In this document: piece after piece, positions 1 to 8,573 of the stretch
Layout: each line of letters opens with the position of its first letter
Position numbering within the stretch: position 1 is the first letter of the stretch
Source of the DNA: Veillonella sp. VA139
Lineage (GTDB): Bacteria > Bacillota > Negativicutes > Veillonellales > Veillonellaceae
Reading direction: 5' to 3'
Length of the DNA stretch: 52,150 nt
NCBI RefSeq assembly: GCF_003992005.1
Contig: NZ_RQVL01000015.1
Coordinates: 1-52,150 of the forward strand
Made by a program: the position numbers and the translations under genes
Notes under the pieces: model-generated
The model's input: only the letters and a program-made list of their open reading frames with translations
What the model was told of the DNA's origin: nothing
Database searches by the model: none

Positions 1-81
1 ATTGACTATGAAGTGCATAGGCTACGTTACGAGTACTCTTTTGATGAAGCTTGTTATACACAGGATAAATTTATGACCTAG
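1..81 (+). CDS. C-terminal end of an unidentified protein (partial)
   Basis: Frame 1 is open from the window edge to a TAG stop at 79-81 and gives about 26 residues ending in DKFMT. The gene would begin outside the window. The fragment is too short to assign to a family. It is followed by an intergenic stretch holding the promoter of the next gene, which fits a real gene end, but a chance open frame cannot be excluded. Confidence 0.4.
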   Translation: MDYEVHRLRYEYSFDEACYTQDKFMT

Positions 82-166
82 ATTCATCTTGATTTTTAAT
101 TACGCCTATGTTTAGTTATTTTTTATGACAAATTAATTTGTGCTTGACAGAGGATTCATTCATTTG

Positions 167-195
167 TTGAAAAATATATGACCATACTTTATAAT
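167..195 (+). promoter_or_regulatory. Sigma-70 type promoter for the ACT/DUF711 operon
   Basis: TTGAAA at 167-172 and TATAAT at 190-195 are separated by 17 bp. Transcription would begin near 202, about 37 nt before the start codon at 239. Confidence 0.65.
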
Positions 196-238
196 ATAAA
201 TAACTTTTTGTTGGACAGTATGATAGGGGGATACAGAT

Positions 239-508
239 ATGAAATTAGTGGTTACAGTAGTTGGTCAAGACCGCGTAGGAATTATTGCAGGGGTTACCAG
301 TGTGCTTGCAGATAACGAGGTGAATGTTATTTCCATTAATCAAACCATCTTAGATGGTATCTTTAACATGATTATGATGTGTGAAGTAAGCGATTCTGCA
401 GATTTGAGCATCATTCAAAAAGATTTGAAAGCAGAAGGTGAACGCTTGGGTGTACAAATTTTAGCACAAAATGCAGCTATCTTTTTAAGTATGCATCGTG
501 TGGGATAA
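239..508 (+). CDS. ACT domain-containing protein (UPF0237 family)
   Basis: A single ACT domain of 89 residues, the usual length for the UPF0237 family. The N-terminus (VVTVVGQDRVGIIAGVTSVL) is the typical beta-alpha start of an ACT fold, with the Gly-rich ligand-binding turn DRVGIIAG at residues 11-18. ACT domains bind small ligands, commonly amino acids, and act as regulatory modules; the ligand here is unknown. An AGGGGG ribosome binding site lies 8 nt before the ATG. The DUF711 gene follows after 12 bp. This pairing is common in Firmicutes and suggests that the two proteins form a functional unit, probably a ligand-sensing subunit for its partner. Cytosolic. Confidence 0.9.
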   Translation: MKLVVTVVGQDRVGIIAGVTSVLADNEVNVISINQTILDGIFNMIMMCEVSDSADLSIIQKDLKAEGERLGVQILAQNAAIFLSMHRVG

Positions 509-520
509 GCGAGGGTACCT

Positions 521-1879
521 ATGTTAAGTATTGAAAATATTTTAGAAACAAATCGGATGATTCAAGACAATAAACTAGATGTGCGGACTATCACCATGGG
601 GATTAGCCTCTTGGGCTGTATCTCGGAAGATGGAGATCGCATGTGCACTCGTATTTATGACCATATTACGAAGGAAGCAGAATACTTGGTGAAAACTGGG
701 GAAGATTTAGAGCGTGAACTAGGAGTGCCTATCATCAACAAACGTATTTCCGTCACACCTATTTCCTTAATTGGTGGAGCCTCTAACTTACCTAATTATG
801 TACCTATCGCGCGTGCCTTAGATAAGGCCGCGAAAGCAGTGGGTGTGAACTTCATCGGCGGTTTCTCTGCTTTAGTATCCAAAGGATATACGGAAGGCGA
901 CCGCAAGCTCATAGCCTCTATTCCAGAGGCCCTAGCGACGACGGATATCGTATGTAGCTCTGTCGGTATCGGTTCTACAAAGGCGGGTATCAACATGGAT
1001 GCAGTGGCTGAAATGGGGCACATTGTGAAAGAAACAGCTCGCCTCACCGCAGATAGAGATGCGTTGGGCTGTGCGAAGCTTGTGATTTTCTGCAATCCTG
1101 TAGAAGATAATCCGTTCATGGCAGGCGCTTTCCATGGTGTTACAGAAGGACAGACCACGATTAGTGTTGGAGTCAGCGGTCCAGGGGTTGTGAAACATGC
1201 CCTAGAATCTGTGAAAGGCGAACCATTTGATGTAGTGGCAGAAACGATCAAACGAACAGCTTTCAAAATTACTCGTGTAGGACAATTAGTAGCACAAGAG
1301 GCGTCACGTAGATTGAATAAACAATTCGGCATCATTGATATTTCCTTGGCACCAACACCTGCCGTAGGGGATTCCGTGGCGCATGTATTAGAAGAAATGG
1401 GCCTAGAAGCGTGCGGAACACATGGTACAACAGCAGCCTTAGCCTTGTTGAACGATGCAGTAAAAAAAGGTGGACTTATGGCATCCTCTCACGTAGGTGG
1501 ATTAAGTGGTGCTTTCATCCCTGTCAGCGAAGATAAAGGCATGATTGATGCGGTTACATTGGGCAGTTTGTCCTTAGATAAATTAGAAGCTATGACTTGT
1601 GTTTGCTCTGTGGGACTAGATATGATTGCCATCCCTGGGGATACGTCGGCGGCGACCATTTCTGCAATCATTGCAGACGAGGCGGCCATCGGTATGATCA
1701 ATAATAAAACGACAGCGGTGCGTCTCATTCCAGTGCCGAATAAAACAGTAGGGGATGTGGTAGAATTTGGTGGTCTCTTAGGATATGCGCCGATTATAAA
1801 AGTGCATCCATTCAGTTCGGAAGAGTTCATTCGCCGTGGTGGACGTATTCCGGCACCAGTGCGTAGTTTGACGAATTAA
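521..1879 (+). CDS. UPF0210 / DUF711 (PFL family) protein
   Basis: A 452-residue protein matching the DUF711 (UPF0210) family in length and sequence. Recognisable segments include a long Gly/Ala-rich core, [13 protein letters not shown] (about residues 364-376), and the C-terminal [13 protein letters not shown] characteristic of the family. The biochemical reaction is not established. The family is consistently paired with an ACT-domain protein, as here, with only 12 bp between the genes, so co-translation and a physical complex are likely. It is a cytosolic protein without membrane segments or signal peptide. The 3' end of the gene has been tandemly duplicated just beyond the stop codon. Confidence 0.9.
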   Translation: MLSIENILETNRMIQDNKLDVRTITMGISLLGCISEDGDRMCTRIYDHITKEAEYLVKTGEDLERELGVPIINKRISVTPISLIGGASNLPNYVPIARALDKAAKAVGVNFIGGFSALVSKGYTEGDRKLIASIPEALATTDIVCSSVGIGSTKAGINMDAVAEMGHIVKETARLTADRDALGCAKLVIFCNPVEDNPFMAGAFHGVTEGQTTISVGVSGPGVVKHALESVKGEPFDVVAETIKRTAFKITRVGQLVAQEASRRLNKQFGIIDISLAPTPAVGDSVAHVLEEMGLEACGTHGTTAALALLNDAVKKGGLMASSHVGGLSGAFIPVSEDKGMIDAVTLGSLSLDKLEAMTCVCSVGLDMIAIPGDTSAATISAIIADEAAIGMINNKTTAVRLIPVPNKTVGDVVEFGGLLGYAPIIKVHPFSSEEFIRRGGRIPAPVRSLTN

Positions 1880-1928
1880 TCAGTTTGGTGGACGTATTCC
1901 TGCACCTGTTTGACGAACTAATCAGTTT
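1838..1928 (+). repeat. Decaying tandem duplication of the DUF711 gene 3' end
   Basis: Copy 1 (1838-1886) covers the last codons, the TAA stop and the following CAGTTT. Copy 2 (1887-1928) repeats it immediately downstream but is 7 bp shorter and has substitutions. Both begin GGTGGACGTATTCC and end TAATCAGTTT. The second copy is non-coding debris. Confidence 0.8.
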
Positions 1929-1985
1929 AACCACATGGAATCTCCCTTATCAGTTGGGTATTATAGAATATAGTGAGGTGACGAT

Positions 1986-2942
1986 ATGAAACAAATTTGT
2001 GTGATGGAACCATTAGGTGTATCCGAAGAACTGTTGCATTCCTTAGCAGAAAAGTTCAAGGCACAAGGCTATGAACTAGTCGTACATACTACGAAAGAAA
2101 TTGACCAAGTGAAGTTATTGGATCGTGTTCGTCAGGCATCTATCATTATCTTGGCAAATCAACCATTGTCTGGGGAGATCATTCGCCAATGTCCCAATTT
2201 AGAATGTATTTCAGTGGCTTTCACAGGAGTGGACCACATCGATTTGGAGGCATGCCGTGAAAAAGGAATCGTCGTGAGCAATGCGGCTGGCTATTCTACG
2301 CAAGCTGTTACAGAGTTGGTATTTGGGTTAGCTATTTCCATCCTTCGGAATGTAATTCCCTGCGATGGTCGCACACGGACAGGCGCTACCAAAGATGGAC
2401 TACCTGGATTTGAATTGCATGGAAAAACCTTTGGTATCGTGGGGACAGGTGCAATCGGTAGTGCGGTGGCACGCATTGCAAAAGCCTTTGGGTGCAAGGT
2501 CATCGCCTATAACCGTTCAGAAAAACCAGAACTAGTGGCAGAAGGGATTACTTTTACAGACCTAGACACAGTGGTACAAGAAGCAGATATTCTATCCTTA
2601 CATGTACCATTAACAGAAGAGACACGCCATTTAATCGATGCGAAACGCATTGATATGATGAAAGATACAGCGGTGTTGATCAATACAGCACGGGGACCTG
2701 TGGTGGATAATAAAGCACTAGCAAACGCTTTAAAAGCAGGTAAACTACGTGGAGCTGGCATTGATGTGTTTGAAGTAGAACCGCCAATCCCGACAGATTA
2801 TCCATTATGCGATGCACCTCGTACAGTATTAACACCGCACATTGCCTTTGCTAGCCAAGAGGCCTTTGTCACACGGGCACACATCGTGATGGATAATATC
2901 GTGGCCTTTTTACAAGGGGAACCTGTAAATCGGGTGTGTTAA
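1986..2942 (+). CDS. D-isomer-specific 2-hydroxyacid dehydrogenase
   Basis: NAD(P)-dependent dehydrogenase of the D-2-hydroxyacid family (318 residues, normal length), interconverting a 2-ketoacid and a D-2-hydroxyacid. The Rossmann motif GTGAIGSAVARIAKAFG lies around residues 155-170. The catalytic triad is visible: Arg in INTARGPVVD, Glu in FEVEPP and His in TPHIAFAS. The substrate cannot be read from the sequence; phosphoglycerate, glycerate/hydroxypyruvate and lactate-type substrates all occur in this family. The ATG is preceded by GAGGTG at 5 nt spacing. It is separated from the DUF711 gene by about 100 bp and followed by a strong terminator. Its downstream neighbour was probably the alcohol dehydrogenase before the restriction cassette arrived. 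Confidence 0.9.
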   Translation: MKQICVMEPLGVSEELLHSLAEKFKAQGYELVVHTTKEIDQVKLLDRVRQASIIILANQPLSGEIIRQCPNLECISVAFTGVDHIDLEACREKGIVVSNAAGYSTQAVTELVFGLAISILRNVIPCDGRTRTGATKDGLPGFELHGKTFGIVGTGAIGSAVARIAKAFGCKVIAYNRSEKPELVAEGITFTDLDTVVQEADILSLHVPLTEETRHLIDAKRIDMMKDTAVLINTARGPVVDNKALANALKAGKLRGAGIDVFEVEPPIPTDYPLCDAPRTVLTPHIAFASQEAFVTRAHIVMDNIVAFLQGEPVNRVC

Positions 2943-3029
2943 ATAGAGGGATATAAACTATTTAGCTGTATTCTTTAAATAAGAGTTATAGAATAGGTAG
3001 TTTAAAAGTTAGTATCTGAGTAAAATGAA

Positions 3030-3074
3030 AGAGATTATGACGATAGTTGAGAACTATTGTTATAGTCTCTTTTT
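3030..3074 (+). terminator. Rho-independent terminator
   Basis: A long hairpin with arms AGAGATTATGACGATAGTT and AACTATTGTTATAGTCTCT around a GAG loop, followed by a T run. It ends the hydroxyacid dehydrogenase transcript. Confidence 0.8.
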
Positions 3075-3133
3075 ATCATTAAAATAAACTCGAAAAATTG
3101 TTCGAAAAAAGTTTATTTAAATACGTGTTTGTG

Positions 3134-3142
3134 TGTTATAAT
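3134..3142 (+). promoter_or_regulatory. Extended -10 promoter of the restriction-modification cassette
   Basis: TGTTATAAT matches the extended -10 consensus; no good -35 is visible. Just upstream, at 3087-3108, two TCGAA motifs form a partial inverted repeat that could be an operator, but no controller protein gene is present in the cassette. Confidence 0.5.
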
Positions 3143-3225
3143 ATAAATAAATAGAAGTAGTATTAAAACTATAAATCAATACATATTATGGATGAAAGTT
3201 AAAGATTGATTGGAGGAAATTTAGC

Positions 3226-4224
3226 GTGAATATAATAAGTTTGTTTGCAGGCGCCGGAGGATTAGATTTAGGGTTTGAAAAAGCTGGATTTAGAGTAGTG
3301 GCAGCTAATGAATATGATAAAACAATTTGGGAAACCTATGAGAATAATCATGATGCTGAACTTATAAAGGGGGATATTTGCAATATTTCTTCAGATATGT
3401 TTCCAGAATGTGATGGGATTATAGGTGGTCCCCCATGTCAATCTTGGAGTGAGGCAGGGTCTTTAAAAGGAATTGATGATCCAAGAGGACAATTGTTTTA
3501 TCAATATATACGTATTTTAAAAGATAAGAACCCTAAATTTTTTCTTGCAGAAAATGTGAAAGGTATGATGGCAAAACGTCATAGTACTGCAGTGGAGAAC
3601 ATAATTGCTCAGTTTGAAGAGGCAGGTTATGATGTGTTTATTTGTTTGTTGAATGCTAGTGATTATAGTGTACCTCAAGATAGAAAACGAGTGTTTTATG
3701 TAGGCTTTAGAAAGGATTTACATGTTACGTTTGAACCACCTACACCACATGAAACTAAAAAAACATTTAAGGATGCAATCTTTGATCTAAAAGATTCGGC
3801 AATTCCAGCATTAGAAAAAAATAAAACGAATGGTGATAAATGTAAAGTTTTAAATCATGAATATTTTACTGGAGCATATTCCTCTATGTTTATGAGTAGA
3901 AATCGAGTTAGACAATGGGATGAACCGGCATTTACGGTTCAAGCATCAGGAAGACAATGTCAATTACATCCTCAAGCACCAGTAATGCCTAAAGTAGAAA
4001 CAAATAAAAATATATTCGAGCCAGGAAAAGAAGAACTTTACAGAAGATTAACGATAAGAGAGTGTGCTAGAGTTCAAGGATTCCCAGATGATTTTAAATT
4101 TTATTATACGAATCTTAATGATGCATACAAAATGATCGGTAATGCGGTACCAGTGAATCTAGCCTATGAGATGGCTAAGTCAATCTTAGTAGCATTAAAT
4201 GGAGAAAATAAAGAAAAGAATTAA
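3226..4224 (+). CDS. DNA (cytosine-5) methyltransferase, M.HaeIII-like (predicted GGCC)
   Basis: A C5-cytosine methyltransferase of 332 residues. Motif I is [12 protein letters not shown] (residues 6-17). Motif IV is GGPPCQSW with the catalytic Cys at 71, the position known for M.HaeIII. Motif VI is ENVKG, motif VIII QDRKRVF, motif [15 protein letters not shown] and motif [12 protein letters not shown]. The target-recognition stretch [10 protein letters not shown]...[12 protein letters not shown] closely matches M.HaeIII as I remember it, so methylation of the inner cytosine of GGCC is predicted. Translation begins at a GTG with GGAGGA 8 nt upstream. The gene is clearly more AT-rich than the flanking metabolic genes, pointing to horizontal transfer. 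The cognate nuclease follows after 37 bp. Confidence 0.93.
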   Translation: MNIISLFAGAGGLDLGFEKAGFRVVAANEYDKTIWETYENNHDAELIKGDICNISSDMFPECDGIIGGPPCQSWSEAGSLKGIDDPRGQLFYQYIRILKDKNPKFFLAENVKGMMAKRHSTAVENIIAQFEEAGYDVFICLLNASDYSVPQDRKRVFYVGFRKDLHVTFEPPTPHETKKTFKDAIFDLKDSAIPALEKNKTNGDKCKVLNHEYFTGAYSSMFMSRNRVRQWDEPAFTVQASGRQCQLHPQAPVMPKVETNKNIFEPGKEELYRRLTIRECARVQGFPDDFKFYYTNLNDAYKMIGNAVPVNLAYEMAKSILVALNGENKEKN

Positions 4225-4261
4225 CGTATAGATAGAATGGTGTAATTATGGGAGGGCAAAC

Positions 4262-5212
4262 ATGAGCGTTAAAAGTAACAATCAAGGGAGAGCCTATGAA
4301 TTTGCGTGTTTGAACACGTTACATGAAGAAATATCTAAGTATAGAGTTTCAAAGATTGAGAAAAATTCAACCTATGAAGCTGCAAAGCGGGCATGGAATA
4401 CACTAGAGGAGTCTGAAAAAAATATATATAGAATCAGTGCATTAGCAGGAACTAATACAATTTTAGAACTTGAACCATTAATCTTGGATGATGGAGATGG
4501 GGAATTAGAGTTGAAACTGCAATCTGATGATAACGGTCAGGATGGAGATGTAAGGGATGTTCTAATTATTCGTAAAGATATTGAATGGGAAATTGGTATT
4601 AGTGTTAAACATAATCATTTTGCAGTTAAGCACAGTAGATTATCGAAAGGTTTGGACTTTGGTAAAAAATGGTATGGAATAGAATGTTCTGATAAGTATT
4701 GGGCGGATATAAAACCTATTTTTAACTATTTGGACATAGAAAAGTCTAAACAAACTTTATGGAAGGATTTACCAAATAAAGAAGATGATGTGTATATGCC
4801 TTTGTTAATAGCGTTTAAAGAAGAACTAGATAGGCAGAATGAATTTGCAAATATTGCAAAAATGTTAGTAGAGTATCTTCTTGGAGAGTTTGACTTTTAT
4901 AAGATTATTGGCATAGATAGTACAAGAACAACTCAGGTTCAGAGCTATAATTTAAGAGGAACTTTAAATCAAGAAGGGAAGAAACGTAAAAGAAGTATAA
5001 AGTTACCTGTTGCGTCATTGCCTACACGGATTGTGAGCTTAGAATTTAAACCTGATAGCAATAATACTTTAGAGTTATATTTAGATAGAGGTTGGCAATT
5101 TACATTTAGAATCCATAATGCATCGAGTAAGGTTGAGTCGAGTTTGAAATTTGATGTGCAAATTATCGGCATGCCGACATCGATAGTTTCAATAGATTGT
5201 AAGTGGAAATAG
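4262..5212 (+). CDS. HaeIII-family type II restriction endonuclease (predicted GGCC)
   Basis: A 316-residue protein whose N-terminus (SNNQGRAYEFACL) and general layout match the HaeIII restriction enzyme family. It would cut unmethylated GGCC and is protected against by the upstream methyltransferase. A candidate catalytic core is DGDVRDVLIIR followed by WEIGISVKHNH (about residues 94-120), giving the Asp...(Glu/Ser)-x-Lys pattern seen in many PD-(D/E)XK-like nucleases; this assignment is my inference. The ribosome binding site GGGAGG lies 6 nt before the ATG. AT-rich like the methyltransferase gene and co-oriented, so the pair moves as one cassette. Both reading frames look intact. Confidence 0.87.
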   Translation: MSVKSNNQGRAYEFACLNTLHEEISKYRVSKIEKNSTYEAAKRAWNTLEESEKNIYRISALAGTNTILELEPLILDDGDGELELKLQSDDNGQDGDVRDVLIIRKDIEWEIGISVKHNHFAVKHSRLSKGLDFGKKWYGIECSDKYWADIKPIFNYLDIEKSKQTLWKDLPNKEDDVYMPLLIAFKEELDRQNEFANIAKMLVEYLLGEFDFYKIIGIDSTRTTQVQSYNLRGTLNQEGKKRKRSIKLPVASLPTRIVSLEFKPDSNNTLELYLDRGWQFTFRIHNASSKVESSLKFDVQIIGMPTSIVSIDCKWK

Positions 5213-5223
5213 TTAAAACTGCA

Positions 5224-5252
5224 TTGCATTTTCTCCACAATCGTCCTATAAT
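5224..5252 (+). promoter_or_regulatory. Promoter of the alcohol dehydrogenase gene
   Basis: TTGCAT (5224-5229) and TATAAT (5247-5252) with 17 bp spacing. It starts 12 bp after the endonuclease stop codon, so the dehydrogenase is expressed independently of the restriction cassette. Confidence 0.7.
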
Positions 5253-5316
5253 ACTTTGTATTACGTTTTAACATACAATGGTACGCCTTAAATGGACTCA
5301 TAGGAAGGATGATTGG

Positions 5317-6390
5317 ATGAGACCTGTACATACATTACCAAGCTATAGCTTTGGGGGACATGAAATTTTTGACACTATCGGAGAGTATACAAAACAGTTA
5401 GGCAAGAAAACTGTTATTATCGGTGGAGATACATCTTTATCTGTAGCATTACCTTTTTTGCAACCAGCCTTAGAAAATGCAGGGGTTGAGGTGCTAGAAG
5501 TGGTGCATTTTGGCGGTGAATGCGCCTATGTAGTAACGAATGAATTAGCGAAAAAGGAATCTCTGCAGGCGGCTGACTTTCTCATCGGTGTGGGTGGTGG
5601 CAAAGCCTTAGATACCACAAAATTGACGAGTATTGAATTAGGGGATATTCCAGTCATTACCGTGCCTACCATTGCAGCAACCTGTGCGGCTACATCCGAG
5701 GCTATTGCCATTTATACATTAGACCACACCTTTGATAGTGTTGCTTTCATGAAACGTCCCGCAGCGCATACTTTCATCGATGCAGATATTTTGGTGAAAG
5801 CCCCAAGTCGCTATTTCTGGGCGGGCATGGGCGACACCATTGCCAAGCATTACGAAACGCATATGGCTACACGTGGTCGTGACTTGTCCTACAATGTACA
5901 AGTGGGGTTAGCCTTGTCTGAGATGTGTGCGGAGCCTATCTTTGCCCATGGTCGTGAAGCCCTTACGGCTAATGAAAAGGGAGAACGCAATCGCCTCTTT
6001 GATGAACTAGTAATGGCAGTGATTTTGACAACAGGCATTGTATCAGGTTGCATGCCTGGGGACTTTAATAGCACTATCGCACATGCTGTATGTTATGGTT
6101 GTGCCGAAGATCCACATACGGAAGAAACCCATCTTCACGGGGAAATGGTGGCCTATGGTTTGCTCGTGCTGTTTGCAGCAGACAAGCAAGATGAGGAGTT
6201 AAGTCGCTGGTTGCCAGTGTATCGTCAAATTGGATGGCCTACGAAGCTTTCAGACATGGGATTAACCACAGAACATATCCCGATGATAGTGAAAAAAGCA
6301 GCTTCTGTTCGCGACGTGGTCATCAGTCCCTATGTAGTGACGGAAGAATTGCTCACGGAAGCGATTTTGAAAGTAGAAGCACATAGCTAA
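5317..6390 (+). CDS. Iron-containing alcohol / glycerol dehydrogenase family oxidoreductase
   Basis: A group III (iron-type) dehydrogenase close to glycerol dehydrogenase in length (357 residues). The NAD-binding motif GVGGGKALDTTK lies near residue 93. Metal ligands typical of the family are seen: Asp in GMGDTIAKH, and His in IAHAVCYG and in HLHGEMVAYG. It would oxidise an alcohol or reduce an aldehyde/ketone with NAD(H); the true substrate is unknown. I chose the ATG at 5317 because AGGAAGG precedes it at good spacing. An upstream in-frame ATG at 5278 lacks a ribosome binding site. It has its own promoter and terminator, so it is a single-gene unit. Confidence 0.88.
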   Translation: MRPVHTLPSYSFGGHEIFDTIGEYTKQLGKKTVIIGGDTSLSVALPFLQPALENAGVEVLEVVHFGGECAYVVTNELAKKESLQAADFLIGVGGGKALDTTKLTSIELGDIPVITVPTIAATCAATSEAIAIYTLDHTFDSVAFMKRPAAHTFIDADILVKAPSRYFWAGMGDTIAKHYETHMATRGRDLSYNVQVGLALSEMCAEPIFAHGREALTANEKGERNRLFDELVMAVILTTGIVSGCMPGDFNSTIAHAVCYGCAEDPHTEETHLHGEMVAYGLLVLFAADKQDEELSRWLPVYRQIGWPTKLSDMGLTTEHIPMIVKKAASVRDVVISPYVVTEELLTEAILKVEAHS

Positions 6391-6395
6391 TTATC

Positions 6396-6430
6396 AACAG
6401 GTATCTCTAGTAGAAAGAGATACCTGTTTG
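6396..6430 (+). terminator. Rho-independent terminator after the dehydrogenase
   Basis: Perfect 13-bp stem AACAGGTATCTCT / AGAGATACCTGTT with a 7-nt loop, followed by TTG and a weak T tract. The next 246 bp to the peptidase gene show no gene and no clear promoter. Confidence 0.75.
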
Positions 6431-6676
6431 TGCTATGATGGGGGTATATTTAGGCTATACATTAGAATGGCATGGCGTATGTTAGGAACTTGAGTCAGAT
6501 TTTGGGACCTATGAAATGACGGTGGTAGATATATAAGCGATGCCTCTTAGTAGAAAGGTTTAAATGTATAGGATTGGCATCGACGATAGCTAAATATATA
6601 TGGAGTAAGATAGACCGTTGGTACATGATTAGGACGATAAGTGCTAACAATGAGAAGACAGGAGTAGTGAAGAACG

Positions 6677-7879
6677 ATGGAACGAATATCATGGAATGAA
6701 ATAGATTTTGTAAAGGTAGGAAATGCTACGGATACTGTAGGTAAAACGGGTTTGACTGTATTGCGTTTTCCCAATGGGGTACAAGGGGGTCTGCACATTA
6801 GTGGTGGGGGTCCTGCGGCTCGTGAAAGTGGAGTCCTCGATCCGACGACGGCGCCAACGCCAGTGAATGCCTTGGTCTTAGGTGGGGGCTCTGCTTTTGG
6901 GCTATGCGCCAGCGATGGGGTGATGCAATCCTTAGAAGCACGGAATGTTGGATTTCCCACAGCTTATGGCGTAGTACCCATCGTTTGTCAAAGTGATATA
7001 TATGACTTGTCTTATGGCAATCCGAAGGCACGTCCTACGGTAAAGATGGCCCATGATGCCTGTGAAAGGACTTTCACAGGCACAGAACCCATATCTGGCA
7101 ATGTAGGGGCTGGCACAGGGGCGACCGTAGGTAAGGTATGCGGCATGGAACGGGCTATGAAGGGTGGTATCGGTTATGCGGCGGCGAAACTAGGGGACCT
7201 CGTAGTGGGCGCCGTCGTGGTGGTGAATGCCTTTGGTAATGTGTATGATCGTCAGGGACATGCCTTAGGGGGGGTCATGGACGAAGGACGCCAACACATA
7301 TTGGATGCTTGTCAGCTGATGTTTGACCAATATGAAGGAATTAGTGAAAGTAAACCTATGTTAGGTGAATCTGTGAAATCTAGGATGAGGAATGAAAATT
7401 TACAGGATGGTAACTCCCAATGTGAAGCGGTCCTAGGTATGGAAAAAGGAAACACCACCATTGGCGCTATCGTGACAAATGCTGCCTTTCATAAAGGTGA
7501 ACTAACCAAGATTGCTATGATGGCTACTAATGGGTATGCACGGTCTATTCGACCGGTGGGAACCCTGTCCGATGGAGATACCATCTATGCTTTTTCTGTG
7601 ACAAGGGCTGCTGAAAGTATGGGAAATAATAGTGGTACACCTTATGCTGGTACCGAGGTTGATGCGGAATATGGGAATGGTGTTGCCCACTGTGGTAATT
7701 CGGTTGCGGGTGAAAGTGTGTGTGGCACAAGTAAGCCTATAGTAGCTGATGTGAATGTGGTAGGCACCTTGGCAGCTGAGTTAATGAGCGAAGCCATCGA
7801 AGATGCTATACGATCTAGCAAGATAGATAATTCCAAGTTTTTGGCGAATATAATGGATTTACACGAAGTGAAAATGTGA
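6677..7879 (+). CDS. P1 family (S58, DmpA-like) peptidase
   Basis: A 400-residue member of the DmpA/L-aminopeptidase-D-esterase family, Ntn-type hydrolases that mature by cutting themselves into two chains. The N-terminal half carries VLGGGSAFGLCASDGVM and GNVGAGTGATVGK, signature glycine-rich motifs of the family. The self-cleavage site is expected at GNTTIGAIVTNA, making Thr260 the catalytic N-terminal residue of the second chain (by analogy with the Gly-Ser site of DmpA). No signal peptide, so cytosolic. Substrates in the family are N-terminal residues of small peptides or amides; the specific one is unknown. AGGAG lies 11-12 nt before the ATG, a rather long spacing. Confidence 0.88.
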   Translation: MERISWNEIDFVKVGNATDTVGKTGLTVLRFPNGVQGGLHISGGGPAARESGVLDPTTAPTPVNALVLGGGSAFGLCASDGVMQSLEARNVGFPTAYGVVPIVCQSDIYDLSYGNPKARPTVKMAHDACERTFTGTEPISGNVGAGTGATVGKVCGMERAMKGGIGYAAAKLGDLVVGAVVVVNAFGNVYDRQGHALGGVMDEGRQHILDACQLMFDQYEGISESKPMLGESVKSRMRNENLQDGNSQCEAVLGMEKGNTTIGAIVTNAAFHKGELTKIAMMATNGYARSIRPVGTLSDGDTIYAFSVTRAAESMGNNSGTPYAGTEVDAEYGNGVAHCGNSVAGESVCGTSKPIVADVNVVGTLAAELMSEAIEDAIRSSKIDNSKFLANIMDLHEVKM

Positions 7880-7895
7880 TATTTGTAAAAAGCAC

Positions 7896-7924
7896 TTGCA
7901 ATTTAGTTGAAAGTACTATATAAT
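7896..7924 (+). promoter_or_regulatory. Promoter of the tRNA operon
   Basis: TTGCAA (7896-7901), 17 bp spacer, TATAAT (7919-7924). The predicted start near 7931 is 8 nt before the first tRNA. Confidence 0.75.
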
Positions 7925-7938
7925 AACTCTTGTATTAT

Positions 7939-8014
7939 TCCTCGATAGCTCAGCAGGTAGAGCAATCGGCTGTTAACCGATCGGTCGTAGGTTCGAGTCC
8001 TACTCGAGGAGCCA
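7939..8014 (+). tRNA. tRNA-Asn (GTT)
   Basis: Acceptor arms TCCTCGA / TCGAGGA, D-loop AGCTCAGCAGGTAGAGC, anticodon loop CTGTTAA with anticodon GTT, and a GTTCGAGTC T-loop. The CCA end is encoded (8012-8014). Confidence 0.96.
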
Positions 8015-8040
8015 ACTACTTTCGGTTAGTACACTATCAT

Positions 8041-8116
8041 GACCCACTAGCTCAGTTGGCAGAGCACCTGACTTTTAATCAGGGTGTCCCGCGTTCGAGT
8101 CGCGGGTGGGTCACCA
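8041..8116 (+). tRNA. tRNA-Lys (TTT)
   Basis: Acceptor arms GACCCAC / GTGGGTC, anticodon loop CTTTTAA with anticodon TTT, T-loop GTTCGAGTC and encoded CCA. Second gene of a four-tRNA operon. Confidence 0.96.
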
Positions 8117-8128
8117 CTTACACAACAT

Positions 8129-8203
8129 GGCCCGTTGGTCAAGCGGTTAAGACACCGCCCTTTCACGGCGGTATCGGGGGTTCGATTCCCCCACGGGTCA
8201 CCA
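8129..8203 (+). tRNA. tRNA-Glu (TTC)
   Basis: Acceptor arms GGCCCGT / ACGGGTC with one G-T pair. Anticodon loop CTTTCAC between CCGCC and GGCGG gives anticodon TTC. T-loop GTTCGATTC and encoded CCA. Confidence 0.96.
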
Positions 8204-8206
8204 TAT

Positions 8207-8282
<76 letters not shown>

Positions 8283-8286
8283 CACT

Positions 8287-8315
8287 AGGAACTATCTTGA
8301 GATAGTTCCTTTTTT
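8287..8315 (+). terminator. Terminator of the tRNA operon
   Basis: Stem AGGAACTATC / GATAGTTCCT with a 4-nt loop and a run of six Ts. Confidence 0.9.
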
Positions 8316-8411
8316 GATGTATGGTTCTTTGCAAAATGTGGGGCTATAGGACAAAATGAGTTGGTTTTAATAGCGGGCACTATTCTTTTTGAGATTACCT
8401 TAGTACATTAA

Positions 8412-8458
8412 GTTGTATCTGTGCTAACAGTACAATATAATGTTAGCACAGATACAAC
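8412..8458. repeat. Perfect 18-bp inverted repeat
   Basis: GTTGTATCTGTGCTAACA (8412-8429) and its exact reverse complement (8441-8458) flank an 11-bp spacer. There is no T run, so it is not an ordinary terminator. A GAGGAG ribosome binding site and a 16-codon reading frame follow at once. It could be a regulator site, an mRNA structure controlling that frame, or a mobile-element end; no partner copy was seen in the window. Confidence 0.7.
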
Positions 8459-8472
8459 ACGAGGAGAGAACT

Positions 8473-8523
8473 ATGAATTATAAAGGAGTTAAGTATAATG
8501 TGTACTTTCAAATCCCAAGATAA
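8473..8523 (+). CDS. Possible 16-residue leader peptide or gene remnant
   Basis: ATG at 8473 follows GAGGAG at about 6 nt spacing and runs 16 codons (MNYKGVKYNVYFQIPR) to TAA. It sits directly behind the 18-bp inverted repeat and 50 bp before the next gene. No family recognised. It could be a leader peptide, a truncated gene start or chance. Confidence 0.3.
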   Translation: MNYKGVKYNVYFQIPR

Positions 8524-8573
8524 ATGAGTATAATAAAAAGGATAGTACTATAGTTATACATCGGAGGTTTCCC

